Assembly: GCF_963678635.1 (NCBI RefSeq)
Contig: NC_087070.1
Span: 11,378,539 to 11,442,538, forward strand
Direction: 5' to 3'
DNA: 64,000 nucleotides
DNA from: Symsagittifera roscoffensis
Taxonomy: Eukaryota; Xenacoelomorpha; Acoela; Convolutidae
The notes under the pieces are model-generated. The model was not told where the DNA came from. It saw only the letters and a program-made list of their open reading frames with translations, and searched no databases. This document shows, piece after piece, positions 18,801-28,871 of the stretch. Positions within the stretch are counted from its first letter, which is position 1. The number at the start of each line of letters is the position of its first letter. The translations under genes were made by a program, and so were the position numbers.

Positions 18801-21800
18801 GTAAAGACATATTGAACGCCCAGTTCCGTGAGATATCTTCCTTACCTCTTAAAATAGGCGGCCTTAACATCAAGCTGCCATCCGATCAAGAAAACTATCT
18901 AGAATTGTCTAAGGAAACATCACTAGCACTGGAATCTCAAGATCCTGTTACAGCAAAAACACAGCAAGAAAAAATCCAGGAGTAAGACCCATAGGCGTAA
19001 GAGAAGTTATGCGTAGGATAACAGGACGAACAATAACCAAATGCCTAAAAAACGAACTCATGTCGCTCGGTTCAAACTATCAACTCTGTCTAGGACAAAA
19101 ATGTGGCATTGAATATGCGATCCACAAGCTAAGAGATCAATACAGCAAAACCTCCGCCGATGCTGTTTTACTGATAGATGCCGAAAACGCTTTCAACTCG
19201 CTTAATCGAAAGCTGGCATTGAAAAACATCAAAAATACCTGCCCATCTCTTTTGACTGCGATTAAGAACTCCTACTCCAATTCATCTAAACTGTTCGTTA
19301 ACAAAAAAAACCATCGACTCAAGAAGGGACAACCCAGGGGGATCCACTAGCAATGGCCATGTACGGTCTGGCCAAAATACCCCTCATAAATTTTTCATCA
19401 GTAGACAACGTAACCCAGAAATGGTACGCAGACGACGGAAACGCAGTCGGTTAATTAAGCAATCTACGAGCCATCCTCGATAAAATTGTATCACTAGGTA
19501 AATTTTTTGGGTACCATGTTAAAGCATCCAAATGCCAACTCATTGTCAAAGATAGAAAACTCGGCAAAGCTGAGAAAATATTTGAAAATACAGGAATCAC
19601 TGGAAAATCAGGCGCCCGAGTGCTTGGTTCAGTTATTGGAACAGAATCTGAATGTAAAAAGTTCCTCGAACTTCAACAAAATGAGCAAATCAAAATTTTT
19701 GAAAAAATTAATGAAAATCGCCAAAAACTCCCCCCAAAACGTTTATGCCTGTTATACTAAAGGAGTTCAAGAAAAACTTTCATTTCATACCAGGACAACG
19801 CCCCATACTATGGAAAACTTAGAAATATGTGAAAAGATTATCAAAGAACAATTAATACCTAACCTAATCGGTAAAGACATATTGAACGCCCAGTTCCGTG
19901 AGATATCTTCCTTACCTCTTGAAATAGGCGGCCTTAACATCAAGCTGCCATCCGATCATGAAAACTATCTAGAATTGTCTAAGGAAACATCACTAGAACT
20001 GGAATCTCAAGATCCTGTTACAGCAAAAACACAGCAAGAAAAAATCCAGGAGTAAGACCCATAGGCGTAAGAGAAGTTATGCGTAGGATAATAGGACGAA
20101 CAATAACCAAATGCCTAAAAAACGAACTCATGTCGCTCGGTTCAAACTATCAACTATGTCTAGGACAAAAATGTGGCATTGAATATGCGATCCACACGCT
20201 AAGAGATCAATACAGCAAAACCTCCGCCGATGCTGTTTTACTGATAGATGCCGAAAACGCTTTCAACTCGCTTAATCGAAAGCTGGCATTAAAACACATC
20301 AAAAATACCTGCCCATCTCTTTTAACTGCGATTAAGAACTCCTACTCCAATTCATCTAAACTGTTCGTTAACAAAAAAAACCATCGACTCTCAAGAAGGG
20401 ACAACCCAGGGGGATCCACTAGCAATGGCCATGTACGGTCTAGCCAAAATACCCCTCAAAAATTTTTCATCAGTAGACAACGTAACCCAGAAATGGTACG
20501 CAGACGACGGAAACGCAGTCGGTTAATTAAGCAATCTACGAGCCATCCTCGATAAAAATGTATCACTAGGTAAATTTTTTGGGTACCATGTTAAAGCATC
20601 CAAATGCCAACTCATTGTCAAAGATAGAAAACTCGGCAAAGCTGAGAAAATATTTGAAAATACAGGAATCACTGGAAAATCAGGCGCCCGAGTGCTTGGT
20701 TCAGTTATTGGAACAGAATCTGAATGTAAAAAGTTCCTCGAACTTCAACAAAATGAGCAAATCAAAATTTTTGAAAAAATTAATGAAAATCGCCAAAAAC
20801 TCCCCCCAAAACGTTTATGCCTGTTATACTAAAGGAGTTCAAGAAAAACTTTCATTTCATACCAGGACAACGCCCCATACTATGGAAAACTTAGAAATAT
20901 GTGAAAAGATTATCAAAGAACAATTAATACCTAACCTAATCGGTAAAGACATATTGAACGCCCAGTTCCGTGAGATATCTTCCTTACCTCTTGAAATAGG
21001 CGGCCTTAACATCAAGCTGCCATCCGATCATGAAAACTATCTAGAATTGTCTAAGGAAACATCACTAGAACTGGAATCTCAAGATCCTGTTACAGCAAAA
21101 ACACAGCAAGAAAAAATCCAGGAGTAAGACCCATAGGCGTAAGAGAAGTTATGCGTAAGATAATAGGACGAAAAATAACCAAATGCCTAAAAAACGAACG
21201 CATGTCGCTCGTTTCAAACTATCAACTCTGTCTAGGACAAAAATGTGGCATTGAATATGCGATCCACACGCTAAGAGATCAATACAGCAAAACCTCTGCC
21301 GATGCTGTTTTACTGATAGATGCCGAAAACGCTTTCAACTCGCCCATCTCTTTTAACTGCGATTAAGAACTCCTGCTACAATTCATCTTAACTGTTCGTT
21401 AACAAAAAAACCATCTACTTTCAAGAAGGGACAACCCAGGGGGATCCACTAGCAATGGCCATGTACAGTCTAGCCAAAATACCCCTCATAAAACTTATCA
21501 GTAGACAACGTAAACCAGAAATGGTACGCAGACGACGGAAACGCAGTCGGTAAATTAAGCAATGTACGAACCATCCTCGATAAAATTGTATCACTAGGTA
21601 AACTTTTTGGGTACCATGTTAAAGCATCCAAATGCCAACTCATTGTCAGAGATGAAAAACTCGGCGAAGCTGAAAAAATATTTGAAAATACAGGAATCAC
21701 TGTAAAAGCAGGCGCCCGAGTGCTTGGTTCAGTTATTGGAACAAAATCTATATGTAAAAAGTTCCTCGAACTTCAACAAAATGAGCAAACCAAAATTTTT

Positions 21801-23215
21801 GAAAAAATTAATGAAAAAAGCTAAAACCTCCCCCCAAAACGTTTATGCCTGCTATACTAAAGGAGTTCAAGAAAAACTTTCATTTCATATCAGGACAAAG
21901 CCCCATACTATGGAAAACTTAGAAATATGTGAAAAGATTATCAAAGAACAATTATTACCTAACCTAATCGGTAAAGACATATTGAACGCCCAGTTCCGTG
22001 AGATATCTTCCTTACCTCTTAAAATAGGCGGCCTTAACATCAAGCTGCCATCCGATCAAGAAAACTATCTAGAATTGTCTAAGGAAACATCACTAGCACT
22101 GGAATCTCAAGATCCTGTTACAGCAAAAACACAGCAAGAAAAAATCCAGGAGTAAGACCCATAGGCGTAAGAGAAGTTATGCGTAGGATAACAGGACGAA
22201 CAATAACCAAATGCCTAAAAAACGAACTCATGTCGCTCGGTTCAAACTATCAACTCTGTCTAGGACAAAAATGTGGCATTGAATATGCGATCCACAAGCT
22301 AAGAGATCAATACAGCAAAACCTCCGCCGATGCTGTTTTACTGATAGATGCCGAAAACGCTTTCAACTCGCTTAATCGAAAGCTGGCATTGAAAAACATC
22401 AAAAATACCTGCCCATCTCTTTTGACTGCGATTAAGAACTCCTACTCCAATTCATCTAAACTGTTCGTTAACAAAAAAAACCATCGACTCAAGAAGGGAC
22501 AACCCAGGGGGATCCACTAGCAATGGCCATGTACGGTCTGGCCAAAATACCCCTCATAAATTTTTCATCAGTAGACAACGTAACCCAGAAATGGTACGCA
22601 GACGACGGAAACGCAGTCGGTTAATTAAGCAATCTACGAGCCATCCTCGATAAAATTGTATCACTAGGTAAATTTTTTGGGTACCATGTTAAAGCATCCA
22701 AATGCCAACTCATTGTCAAAGATAGAAAACTCGGCAAAGCTGAGAAAATATTTGAAAATACAGGAATCACTGGAAAATCAGGCGCCCGAGTGCTTGGTTC
22801 AGTTATTGGAACAGAATCTGAATGTAAAAAGTTCCTCGAACTTCAACAGAATGAGCAAAACAAAATTTTTGAAAAAATTAATGAAAATCGCTAAAAACTC
22901 CCCCCAAAACGTGTATGCCTGTTATACTAAAGGAGTTCAAGAAAAACTTTCATTTCATACCAGGACAACGCCCCATACTATGGAAAACTTAGAAATATGT
23001 GAAAAGATTATCAAAGAACAATTAATACCTAACCTAATCGGTAAAGACATATTGAACGCCCAGTTCCGTGAGGTATCTTCCTTACCTCTTAAAATAGGCG
23101 GCCTTAACATCAAGCTGCCATCCGATCATGAAAACTATCTAGAATTGTCTAAGGAAACATCACTAGAACTGGAATCTCAAGATCCTGTTACAGCAAAAAC
23201 ACAGCAAGAAAAAAT
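15806..23215 (+). pseudogene. Seven frameshifted RT palm copies
   Basis: In units 1-7 the run of A between GTTAAC and CCATC is shorter than in unit 8, or nearby bases are lost. Motif B is therefore out of frame and the frame reads a spurious basic peptide (RNPEMVRRRRKRSR) instead of the YADD region. Each unit gives one or two open frames (for example 16412-17341, 17365-17913, 17937-18413, 18437-18985), none of which contains motifs A, B and C together. They cannot make active polymerase. Confidence 0.85.
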
Positions 23216-23248
23216 CCAGGAGTAAGACCCATAGGCGTACGAGAAGTT

Positions 23249-23698
23249 ATGCGTAGGATAATAGGACGAACAATAACCAAATGCCTAAAAAACGAACTCA
23301 TGTCGCTCGGTTCAACCTATCAACTCTGTCTAGGACAAAAATGTGGCATTGAATATGCGATCCACACGCTAAGAGATCAATACAGCAAAACCTCTGCCGA
23401 TGCTGTTTTACTGATAGATGTCGAAAACGCTTTCAACTCGCTTAATCGAAAGCTGGCATTGAAAAACATCAAAAATACCTGCCCATCTCTTTTAACTGCG
23501 ATTAAGAACTCTTACTCCAATTCATCTAAACTGTTCGTTAACAAAAAAAAAACCATCGACTCTCAAGAAGGGACAACCCAGGGGGATCCACTAGCAATGG
23601 CCATGTACGGTCTAGCCAAAATACCCCTCATAAATTTTTCATCAGTAGACAACGTAACCCAGAAATGGTACGCAGACGACGGAAACGCAGTCGGTTAA
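23249..23698 (+). pseudogene. Eighth RT palm copy with motifs A, B and C in one frame
   Basis: This is the only copy whose frame reads through motif A (LLIDVENAFNSLNRK, Ala to Val), motif B (QEGTTQGDPLAMAMYGLAKI) and motif C (WYADDGNAVG). It ends at TAA straight after the catalytic block. The thumb continues in other frames (23751-24005, 24055-24309), so the polymerase is still broken. It is the most ancestral-looking unit. Confidence 0.75.
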
Positions 23699-24054
23699 AT
23701 AAGCAATCTATGAGCCATCCTCGATAAAATTGTATCACTAGAAAAATTTTTTGGGTACAATGTTACAGCATCCAAATGCCAACTCATTGTCAAAGATAGA
23801 AAACTCGGCAAAGCTGAGAAAATATTTGAAAATACAGGAATCACTGGAAAAACAGATGCCCGAGTGCTTGGTTCAGTTATTGGTACAGAATCTGAATGTA
23901 AAAAGTTCCTCGAACTTCAACAAAATGAGCAAATCAAAATTTTTGAAAAAATTAATGAAAATCGCTAAAAACTCCCCCCTAAAACGTTTATCCCTGTTAT
24001 ACTAAAGGAGTTCAAGAAAAATTTTCATTTCATACCAGGACAACGCCCCATACT

Positions 24055-24309
24055 ATGGAAATATTAGAAAAATGTGAAAAGATTATCAAAGAACAATTAA
24101 TACCTAACCTAATCGGTAAAGACATATTGAACGCCCAGTTCCGTGAGATATCTTCCTTACCTCTTAAAATAGGCGGCCTTAACATCAAGCTGCCATCCGA
24201 TCATGAAAACTATCTAGAATTGTCTAATGAAACATCACTAGTACTGGAAACTCAAGATCCTGTTACAGCAAGAAAAAACATGTACGAAAATCAAAAAATT
24301 GAAAACTGA
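24055..24309 (+). pseudogene. RT thumb/connection segment, last copy
   Basis: Encodes NLIGKDILNAQFREISSLPL and KIGGLNIKLPSDHENY, the conserved block downstream of the palm. It then diverges from the array at about 24275 (GCAAGAAAAAACATG), which marks the right end of the amplified segment. Confidence 0.65.
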
Positions 24310-24338
24310 TAAAAACAAACCGAAAGAAAACAAACCTC

Positions 24339-25157
24339 ATGAACTCATTAGATGAAACAGATAAATACGCAATCGACCTCGCCTCTGAAAAGCGAGCCTC
24401 TAACTGGCTCAACGCTTTACCATTGAACGGATATAACTTCAACCTGAATAAATCAGAATTCAGAGATGGTATTTACTTAAGATACGGATGGGAACCGACC
24501 AAAACCCCACTCACATGTGCATGTGGTGCTTATTTTAACTTGACACATGCGCTACACTGTGCAAAGGGCGGTTACACACACATAAGACACAATGGAATCA
24601 GAGACACATTCGCCAACCTCACGAACGAGGTTTGCCATGACGTCGAGATTGAGCCGAAACTTCAGCCGTTGCAAGGCGAAATCTTTGTCAACAATTCAAC
24701 GACAACTGAAGATGAGGCACAACTTGACATTAAGGCAAACAGACTCTGGGGTTCACGATTTAGCCGCGCTTTCGTTGATGTGAAAATTTGCAACCCCCAT
24801 GCCAAAACATCGCGAAAACTGCATAAAAACGCATATAAATATCACGAAACGCTGAAGAACTCCAAATATCAGCAAAGAATTTTAAACGTAGAGCAGAGTA
24901 GCTTCTGCCCGTTAATTTTTGGAGGCACTGGTGGCGCTGCTCCAACAGCAACGCGGACCATTCAACGATTAGCCGAAAAACTAAGTGAAAAAAGACAAGA
25001 AAGCTATGCAGAATCGATAAATTACATAAGAACTAAAATAAGCTTCGCGCTCCTGAGGAGCTCTATACTATGTATAAGGGGGTGCAGATCGCTGCGCAAA
25101 GTTCAATTTATCGACAACTCCATTAGCACTACTGTAGAGGAAGGACGGCTAAGATAA
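24339..25157 (+). CDS. C-terminal zinc-finger and PD-(D/E)XK-like nuclease domain of the non-LTR element
   Basis: A 272-residue open frame. CACGAYFNLTHALHCAKGG supplies a CxC-x7-H-x4-C zinc motif (about residues 60-78). Downstream, DEAQLDIKANRLW and FVDVKICNPHA supply an Asp and an Asp-x-Lys arrangement like the PD-(D/E)XK core of restriction-like endonucleases in R2/NeSL-type LINEs. A GGxxxT-type block (GGTGGAAPTATR) and a helical tail follow. In the intact element this would nick target DNA for priming. The nuclease call is inferred from motif spacing. Confidence 0.55.
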   Translation: MNSLDETDKYAIDLASEKRASNWLNALPLNGYNFNLNKSEFRDGIYLRYGWEPTKTPLTCACGAYFNLTHALHCAKGGYTHIRHNGIRDTFANLTNEVCHDVEIEPKLQPLQGEIFVNNSTTTEDEAQLDIKANRLWGSRFSRAFVDVKICNPHAKTSRKLHKNAYKYHETLKNSKYQQRILNVEQSSFCPLIFGGTGGAAPTATRTIQRLAEKLSEKRQESYAESINYIRTKISFALLRSSILCIRGCRSLRKVQFIDNSISTTVEEGRLR

Positions 25158-25924
25158 ATTAACATTACAACGCTGCATTTAATGCTGATTTATGACTGCA
25201 TTGATAAAATGATACAGCTTGCTGATATATAATATATATGCAATTTTATAACGCTGGTATGGCCCTATCCAGCTTGTGCACTTTCCGTAACTAAATTGAA
25301 TAAACTAATTTTCTTTATCTATGTCAAAATCTTGTCAAATTTTGTTTGTTTTTTCTTTTCTTCATTTGACTGGATTTGGTGCTTTTTTCAAGCTCAATAT
25401 TTTTGTGTTTTAAGATGCTGATGATGAGCAATAGCTCAAAAGTTCTCCTAATTCATTATTGATCAACGTTGTTTTTCTAATATGTCAAAATCCTAAACAC
25501 AGGGTGAAGCGAAGCTACGCGCCACTTGCGATACACACAAACGAAGCACTGCAAGCAAAACAGCGGAGAGAACATGAGAAGGAAGCTATTGTCGATGAAC
25601 AAATTTGGACAAAAAACATGCAATTTGAGGAAAACGCAAATGTCGAGAAAAACCATCGTCGAAGTTAAAAAACCGTTCATAAAAACTGTAAGGCAAGAAA
25701 GCCGAAATACTGTGGAAGACCCCAGTTTTAAGCCGAACAAATTTGATGTCATGGATAATTTTGAGCATAAAGTGTTAAACTCAAATTTTTCAAGACCAAC
25801 AACTAACCCCCATCTGTGCGCCAGAAATGAAAACCTTTCAGAAACCGCTTCGAATGGCAACTAAGCACCTAAGACGAACATACTTGGTTAGTCGCCAGTT
25901 GACCGGAAAACAACCGCTTGCATG
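25158..25924. other. 3' flank of the non-LTR element, no supported gene
   Basis: AT-rich sequence, including a probable element 3' UTR to about 25310. Overlapping open frames on both strands at 25459-25864 show no recognisable motif, and I do not call them. Confidence 0.4.
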
Positions 25925-25932
25925 ATTACCTG

Positions 25933-26428
25933 CAGGTCTGTTCAAAAATCAATTGCAACACTAACAATCAATTAATTCTGTAACAATCAATCATTGCAAT
26001 GACATGAGATTTTGCAATCAATCATTGCCCAACTTTACAATCATTGCAATCAATTGCAACTAAAGTATAGTATAAAGTTAGAAATAAATAAAGAAAAACT
26101 ATTGATGTGGCACTGACGCGCAGATTCTCGACAAGAGTTTGTCATCCCAAAACTTGTTGTAGATGCACAAAAAGAGTTTCATCTCCAAGTTTGATGGCAT
26201 AAGGCCCTGTCGCAAAACACCATGGGCATACTTGGCAGTACTGAAGAACCTCTCCAATATGTTTGAGGTGGGTAGCAGAAACTTAGTGCAGCTGTGCGTG
26301 ATTGCAATGACTGCAGCCTCTACAATCAATCATTGCAATTAACTATATTAAAAAATCAATTAATTGTTGCCAAAAATCATGCATGATTACAATCCATTGC
26401 CAACGCAATTGATTTTTGAACAGCCCTG
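25933..26428. mobile_element. Non-autonomous hAT element, 496 bp, with inverted repeats and 8-bp target duplication
   Basis: The left end CAGGTCTGTTCAAAAATC and right end GATTTTTGAACAGCCCTG form terminal inverted repeats (about 23 of 24 bases). The element is flanked on both sides by ATTACCTG (25925-25932 and 26429-26436). An 8-bp duplication and CAGG-type ends are the signature of hAT transposons. Inside are many short repeats of CAATCATTGCAAT, typical of subterminal transposase-binding sites. Confidence 0.92.
26099..26329 (-). pseudogene. hAT transposase C-terminal dimerisation fragment
   Basis: The peptide has LLPTSNILERFFSTAKYAHG and LMPSNLEMKLFLCIYNKFWD, matching the hATC dimerisation region (usually SxxCERxFSxAK...LxPxNLExxLFLxxN). 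Only this C-terminal exon is present, inside a 496-bp element, so it is an internally deleted hAT copy. Confidence 0.85.
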
Positions 26429-26436
26429 ATTACCTG

Positions 26437-27339
26437 AGCTAATAATTCTTGAAAATCGAAATTTAATCGCAGTTAAATTTATACATTTGGGGAAACATTA
26501 AAAAAAAAAGTATTTTCTTTGCAAACAACCCAACATTAAATTACTAAGCCGAAATGATAGAGACGGACACATTTTGAGCCGATTAACATTTGTAGCAAAA
26601 AAAAAGCCAAAAAATTGTTACGGAGAAATAACATAGAGTCAGGAATGACAAATCTAAACTAAAATGAGTAATTCAAATGATTTTTATTTTAGTCAAAACT
26701 GCACATATGACAAGAAAACTTGTACTGAGGCAAATAAGCCGACAAAAAATGATCAGTCAGACAAAAGGCCGATATCTTTTCAATAGGATAATTTTGCCGG
26801 AATCAAACTCAAGAAGATTTTAGTCCAAGGGATGGACTTTGCCGCAATAATAAACCGGAATGTAGAACTTTAAATTATAAGGGAAATAAGCCGATAGATT
26901 GTAAGCCAAATATCCGAAAAAAACATACTCTGCTAATCTGAAGTCGAAAAAAAATTAATTATAACCTTCTTATGGTTCATTATACGCTACTACCCACTCA
27001 AGAAAAAACATTTACTTAATTCAAATTAACAAATCGGAAGCTAAACCGAAAGTGCTTAATTCGACAACCAGGAAGCCCAAAAAAACATCATAAACAAGTA
27101 ATACTATCACAGAAACCTTCGCCCAAATATTCGCCCAAATACTACACAGCGACGGAGCGTAGAAAAAGTACCTATTAACGACTGGCAGGCGTCAGTTACC
27201 TTAATCCTACTCGTTTCTCACAGTCTCGACCTTGCCAGTTGATTTTCTGGTCTGTTTAGGGCTAAGTAAAAAGTTACTATTTTTAGGCCATCAGTCAAAC
27301 GACTTTTGATCAGCTTTCGTTTACATGCGAACACAACCA
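26437..27339. other. AT-rich region left of the LTR elements
   Basis: I see no gene. The left end of the element 2 LTR must lie near its right margin, but no clear LTR terminus was found. Confidence 0.4.
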
Positions 27340-27517
27340 CATAGCTGAGTCTGGGATCCTCAGACTACGTGATTGCTATTAAAAACACGGCTCGAACAAC
27401 CTATTTTAATATGTTTTTGTGTGACAGTTAGTTCTATATTAAATCCATTGGAGATGGATTGACCCTTTCCTCTTTCTAGCTACTCATATTCTAAAATATC
27501 AAATAACACCGGTGTTA
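27340..27517 (-). repeat. Left part of element 2's 3' LTR, split by element 1
   Basis: This flank resembles the element 1 LTR in order: CTGAGTCTGGGATCCTCAGA against CTTAGGTCTCGGAATACCCA; ATTAAAAACACGGCTCGAAC against ATTAAAAACCGGGTCGGAAC; and GAGATGGATTGACC against CAGATGGATCAACC. It stops exactly at the element 1 boundary. The matching right part begins after element 1 at 50319. The true left end lies an estimated 100-250 bp further left. Confidence 0.6.
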
Positions 27518-28413
27518 TGTAACAGTCGCCTATTTTAGTCACATATGAGGCTTAAGAAAAATAGGCCCTATAACCATTGGCTCAAGAGTCAGGGACACTA
27601 TCTCTTGTGTTTTTCCGCCTCAAGAACGGTCGGAGCCAATTCGGTTCGCTTGCGACATGAGACTGGAACCCATTACAGCTTAAAGGCCACTACCAGAATA
27701 CCCCCCCCCCCCCCCCACTCTAGAAATAGAAACGTCCCCATACTTAGGTCTCGGAATACCCAAAATACATGAACGCCATTAAAAACCGGGTCGGAACCAT
27801 CCGCTTAGTTACTTTTTATTGGACAGTGGAACTTTGATCCATTTCAGATGGATCAACCTAAAACTCGCCTTATCTCAACATAATTATCATAAAATGCACT
27901 CGAGAAATTTAAATTGGAACTTACATATCGACGCACTTGAGTATGAGGAGTAAGTTAAAGATGAGCAGCTTGAGAATTAACTAATATAACTAAATAAGTT
28001 TTAAGGCCAATTAGTTTCAATAACAGAAGTAAGTTTTGTCTCTAGAATCAAAGTCTCTGAATGAACCCTTTGGACACTCGAGTTGTCCACTCTTCCATTC
28101 AGAGTCCACTCCTTTCCATTCGAATAATTGTTCTGTCTCAAGTCCGTATTCGATTCTCCTGTTTTCAGGACAAGACAGCTCTACTCTCTTGATATTTCGT
28201 ATCGAGAAATTGCGAATAGCAATTTCCTGTCTTTTTCTTGAGTAGTTTCCCGCAATTGTTAATTCGGGTGTTCTGATTTCTGACTTTTTCATTTTCAGTT
28301 GGTTCGAGAAAATTGAGCATGACATGCTCAATTCGAATTTTGCAAAATCAAAATTTCACTCCAAAATTGCGTATTTCTCAAGGTCAAACCCCTAGACATG
28401 ACCGACTGGCACA
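27518..28413 (-). repeat. 3' LTR of element 1
   Basis: 896 bp. Read on the minus strand it begins TGTGCCAGTC and ends GACTGTTACA, the usual TG...CA. It appears identical to the 5' LTR except for a run of 16 C (27701-27716) against 12 C. A minus-strand AATAAA at 27820-27815 may serve as polyadenylation signal. Confidence 0.95.
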
Positions 28414-28425
28414 TACTCCCCGGAC
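28414..28425 (-). promoter_or_regulatory. Polypurine tract of element 1
   Basis: The minus strand reads GTCCGGGGAGTA directly before the LTR start TGTGCC. The same GTCCGGGGAGTA|TGTGCC occurs at the 3' LTR of element 2, which supports its role as the plus-strand DNA primer. Confidence 0.8.
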
Positions 28426-28871
28426 TCGAGATCGATGTCCTCATCGTGTGTTGTCATCCGCCAATAAGTCCCAGAGAACCGAGTGTTGCTCAAGATACAG
28501 TGCCAGTGGTCATTTACAGAAGTTTGCATCGAACTTAAGCTTATCTACCTTGCAAAATTCACGACCATATAAAATTTTCACACTACCGCTAAACAGCAAT
28601 CAAAATCTGCACACACCTGCACCCCTGGATCCCCGTTTTTTTTTTTTTTTTTTTTTTTTAAGCTGGTAATTTTTAAAATTTCTTTTGTCCTATTTCAGTC
28701 AGAGAATTGTCATGCATCAATTTGATTTATATACTAGATCTATCATATTAATAACAATATCTTATTCGTTTAAAATTTCTTTTCCGTGAACCCAGATTTT
28801 ATCCAAGCTCACGCTCAAGCCCCCTCCCTCTCAAGACTCAAGACTCTAGAATTTCCCTTCGAGCCACTGGC
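28414..28871 (-). other. Element 1 region between the last ORF and the 3' LTR
   Basis: 458 bp of non-coding sequence with a 20-plus T run at about 28636-28659 and the polypurine tract at its LTR edge. Confidence 0.7.

Larger units (their letters stand above)
15806..24275 (+). repeat. Tandem array of eight ~1.07-kb copies of the RT palm segment
   Basis: The phrase CCAGGAGTAAGACCCATAGG recurs at 15806, 16832, 17904, 18976, 20046, 21118, 22146 and 23216, giving periods of 1026, 1072, 1072, 1070, 1072, 1028 and 1070. Each unit covers RT motif A (LLIDAENAFN), motif B (EGTTQGDPLAM), motif C (YADDG) and the thumb up to a Gln/Lys-rich junction. Units 1 and 6 share a ~41-bp deletion after AACGCTTTCAACTCG; units 4 and 7 share ACAGGACG and CACAAGCT variants; units 2, 3 and 5 are almost identical. 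This pattern fits unequal exchange of blocks of units. Junctions fall in A-runs common to both ends. Confidence 0.93.
13900..25310 (+). mobile_element. Broken non-LTR-type retroelement with internal tandem amplification
   Basis: Plus-strand order: SGNH-esterase ORF, PHD-finger ORF, broken reverse transcriptase N-terminus, eight tandem copies of the RT palm segment, and a CCHC plus nuclease-like C-terminus. Esterase and PHD domains in the first part recall CR1-like LINEs. The C-terminus resembles the restriction-like nuclease of R2/NeSL-type elements. The RT, with its EGTTQGDPLAM and WYADDG blocks, belongs to a family I know mainly from marine invertebrate genomes. Stops and frameshifts make it inactive. 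An AATAAA near 25298 could mark the 3' end; the 5' end is not defined. Confidence 0.7.

Noticed and set aside
25459-25864. Overlapping open frames on both strands
   Set aside because: No recognisable domain, low-complexity composition and no conserved neighbour; not enough to call a gene.
27179-27190. CGACTGGCA resembling the LTR terminus as the left end of element 2's LTR
   Set aside because: Only nine bases match, and in an LTR read on the minus strand this sequence belongs at the opposite end.
28017-28331. 104-codon open frame inside both LTRs of element 1
   Set aside because: Identity between the two copies is explained by LTR identity; no motif seen and no support for translation.
28636-28659. 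T-run as a poly-A tail of a retroposed copy
   Set aside because: It lies inside element 1 between ORF B and the polypurine tract without a target duplication or retrogene beside it.
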